Assembly (NCBI GenBank): GCA_002937525.1
Contig: PTKA01000105.1
Span: forward strand, 1-5,954
Reading direction: 5' to 3'
Origin: Alphaproteobacteria bacterium MarineAlpha10_Bin3
GTDB taxonomy: Bacteria; Pseudomonadota; Alphaproteobacteria; UBA8366; GCA-2717185
Length of the DNA: 5,954 bases
Of the stretch, positions 5,902 to 5,954 are shown piece by piece (the stretch's first letter is position 1; every line of letters begins with the position of its first letter). The notes below the pieces were generated by a model. That model saw only the letters and a program-made list of their open reading frames with translations, did not search any database and was not told where the DNA came from. The translations under genes and the position numbers were made by a program.

Positions 5902-5954
5902 GGGATTCCCATATTTAGTGGTTTAGGCGATAATTATAGGCATCCCTTGTAAGG
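5870..5954. mobile_element. possible end of an insertion sequence or MITE (tentative)
   Basis: From about 5880 GC content falls to about 40%, against roughly 60% in the genes. The stretch contains the direct repeat ATATTTAG (5894-5901 and 5911-5918), a third TTTAG at 5922-5926, and the short inverted repeat GGGA-T-TCCC (5902-5910). GTTGAAT at 5877-5883 matches part of the terminal repeat I recall for IS903-type elements of the IS5 family. The drop coincides with the end of TPR repeat eight, as expected for an insertion into the gene. No transposase frame and no second end lie in the window, so this is a weak call; ordinary intergenic DNA would look similar. Confidence 0.25.

Overview
The window looks like one piece of a high-GC proteobacterial chromosome, most likely from an alphaproteobacterium. 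I base this on a GC content of roughly 60%, strong GC bias at third codon positions, and a CoA-thioester gene set typical of that group. The lineage is inference; no rRNA or other taxonomic marker is present. The left end cuts a gene, and the right end runs into a short AT-rich tail that may be the edge of an insertion element.

Layout: (1) bases 1-785, plus strand, hold the 3' part of a cobalamin-independent methionine synthase-type (MetE C-terminal domain) methyltransferase with an intact zinc site. (2) Bases 786-833 are a short convergent gap with two inverted repeats. (3) Bases 834-4939, minus strand, hold four tightly packed genes that read leftward. In transcription order they are a family III (CaiB/BaiF) CoA-transferase, a crotonase-fold enoyl-CoA hydratase, an HMG-CoA-lyase-family enzyme and an acyl-CoA dehydrogenase, with gaps of 2, 17 and 6 bases. 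(4) Bases 4940-5052 are a divergent, AT-richer intergenic region. (5) Bases 5053-5901, plus strand, encode a protein made almost entirely of eight 34-residue TPR repeats, which stops abruptly at the end of the eighth. (6) Bases 5902-5954 are low-GC with no gene.

The four minus-strand genes form a chemically coherent route: CoA is transferred onto a free acid, the thioester is dehydrogenated to an enoyl-CoA, water is added to give a 3-hydroxyacyl-CoA, and the lyase cleaves the C-C bond. The substrate is not known. A 3-methyl-branched dicarboxylate such as 3-methylglutarate would fit every step, but that is a hypothesis. The methylcrotonyl-CoA carboxylase genes that usually mark a leucine-degradation cluster are not present in this window. 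No regulator, transporter, RNA gene or CRISPR array was found. I see no clearly new type of system; the most unusual points are the relocated catalytic base in the dehydrogenase, changed residues around the lyase active site, and the abrupt end of the TPR gene.
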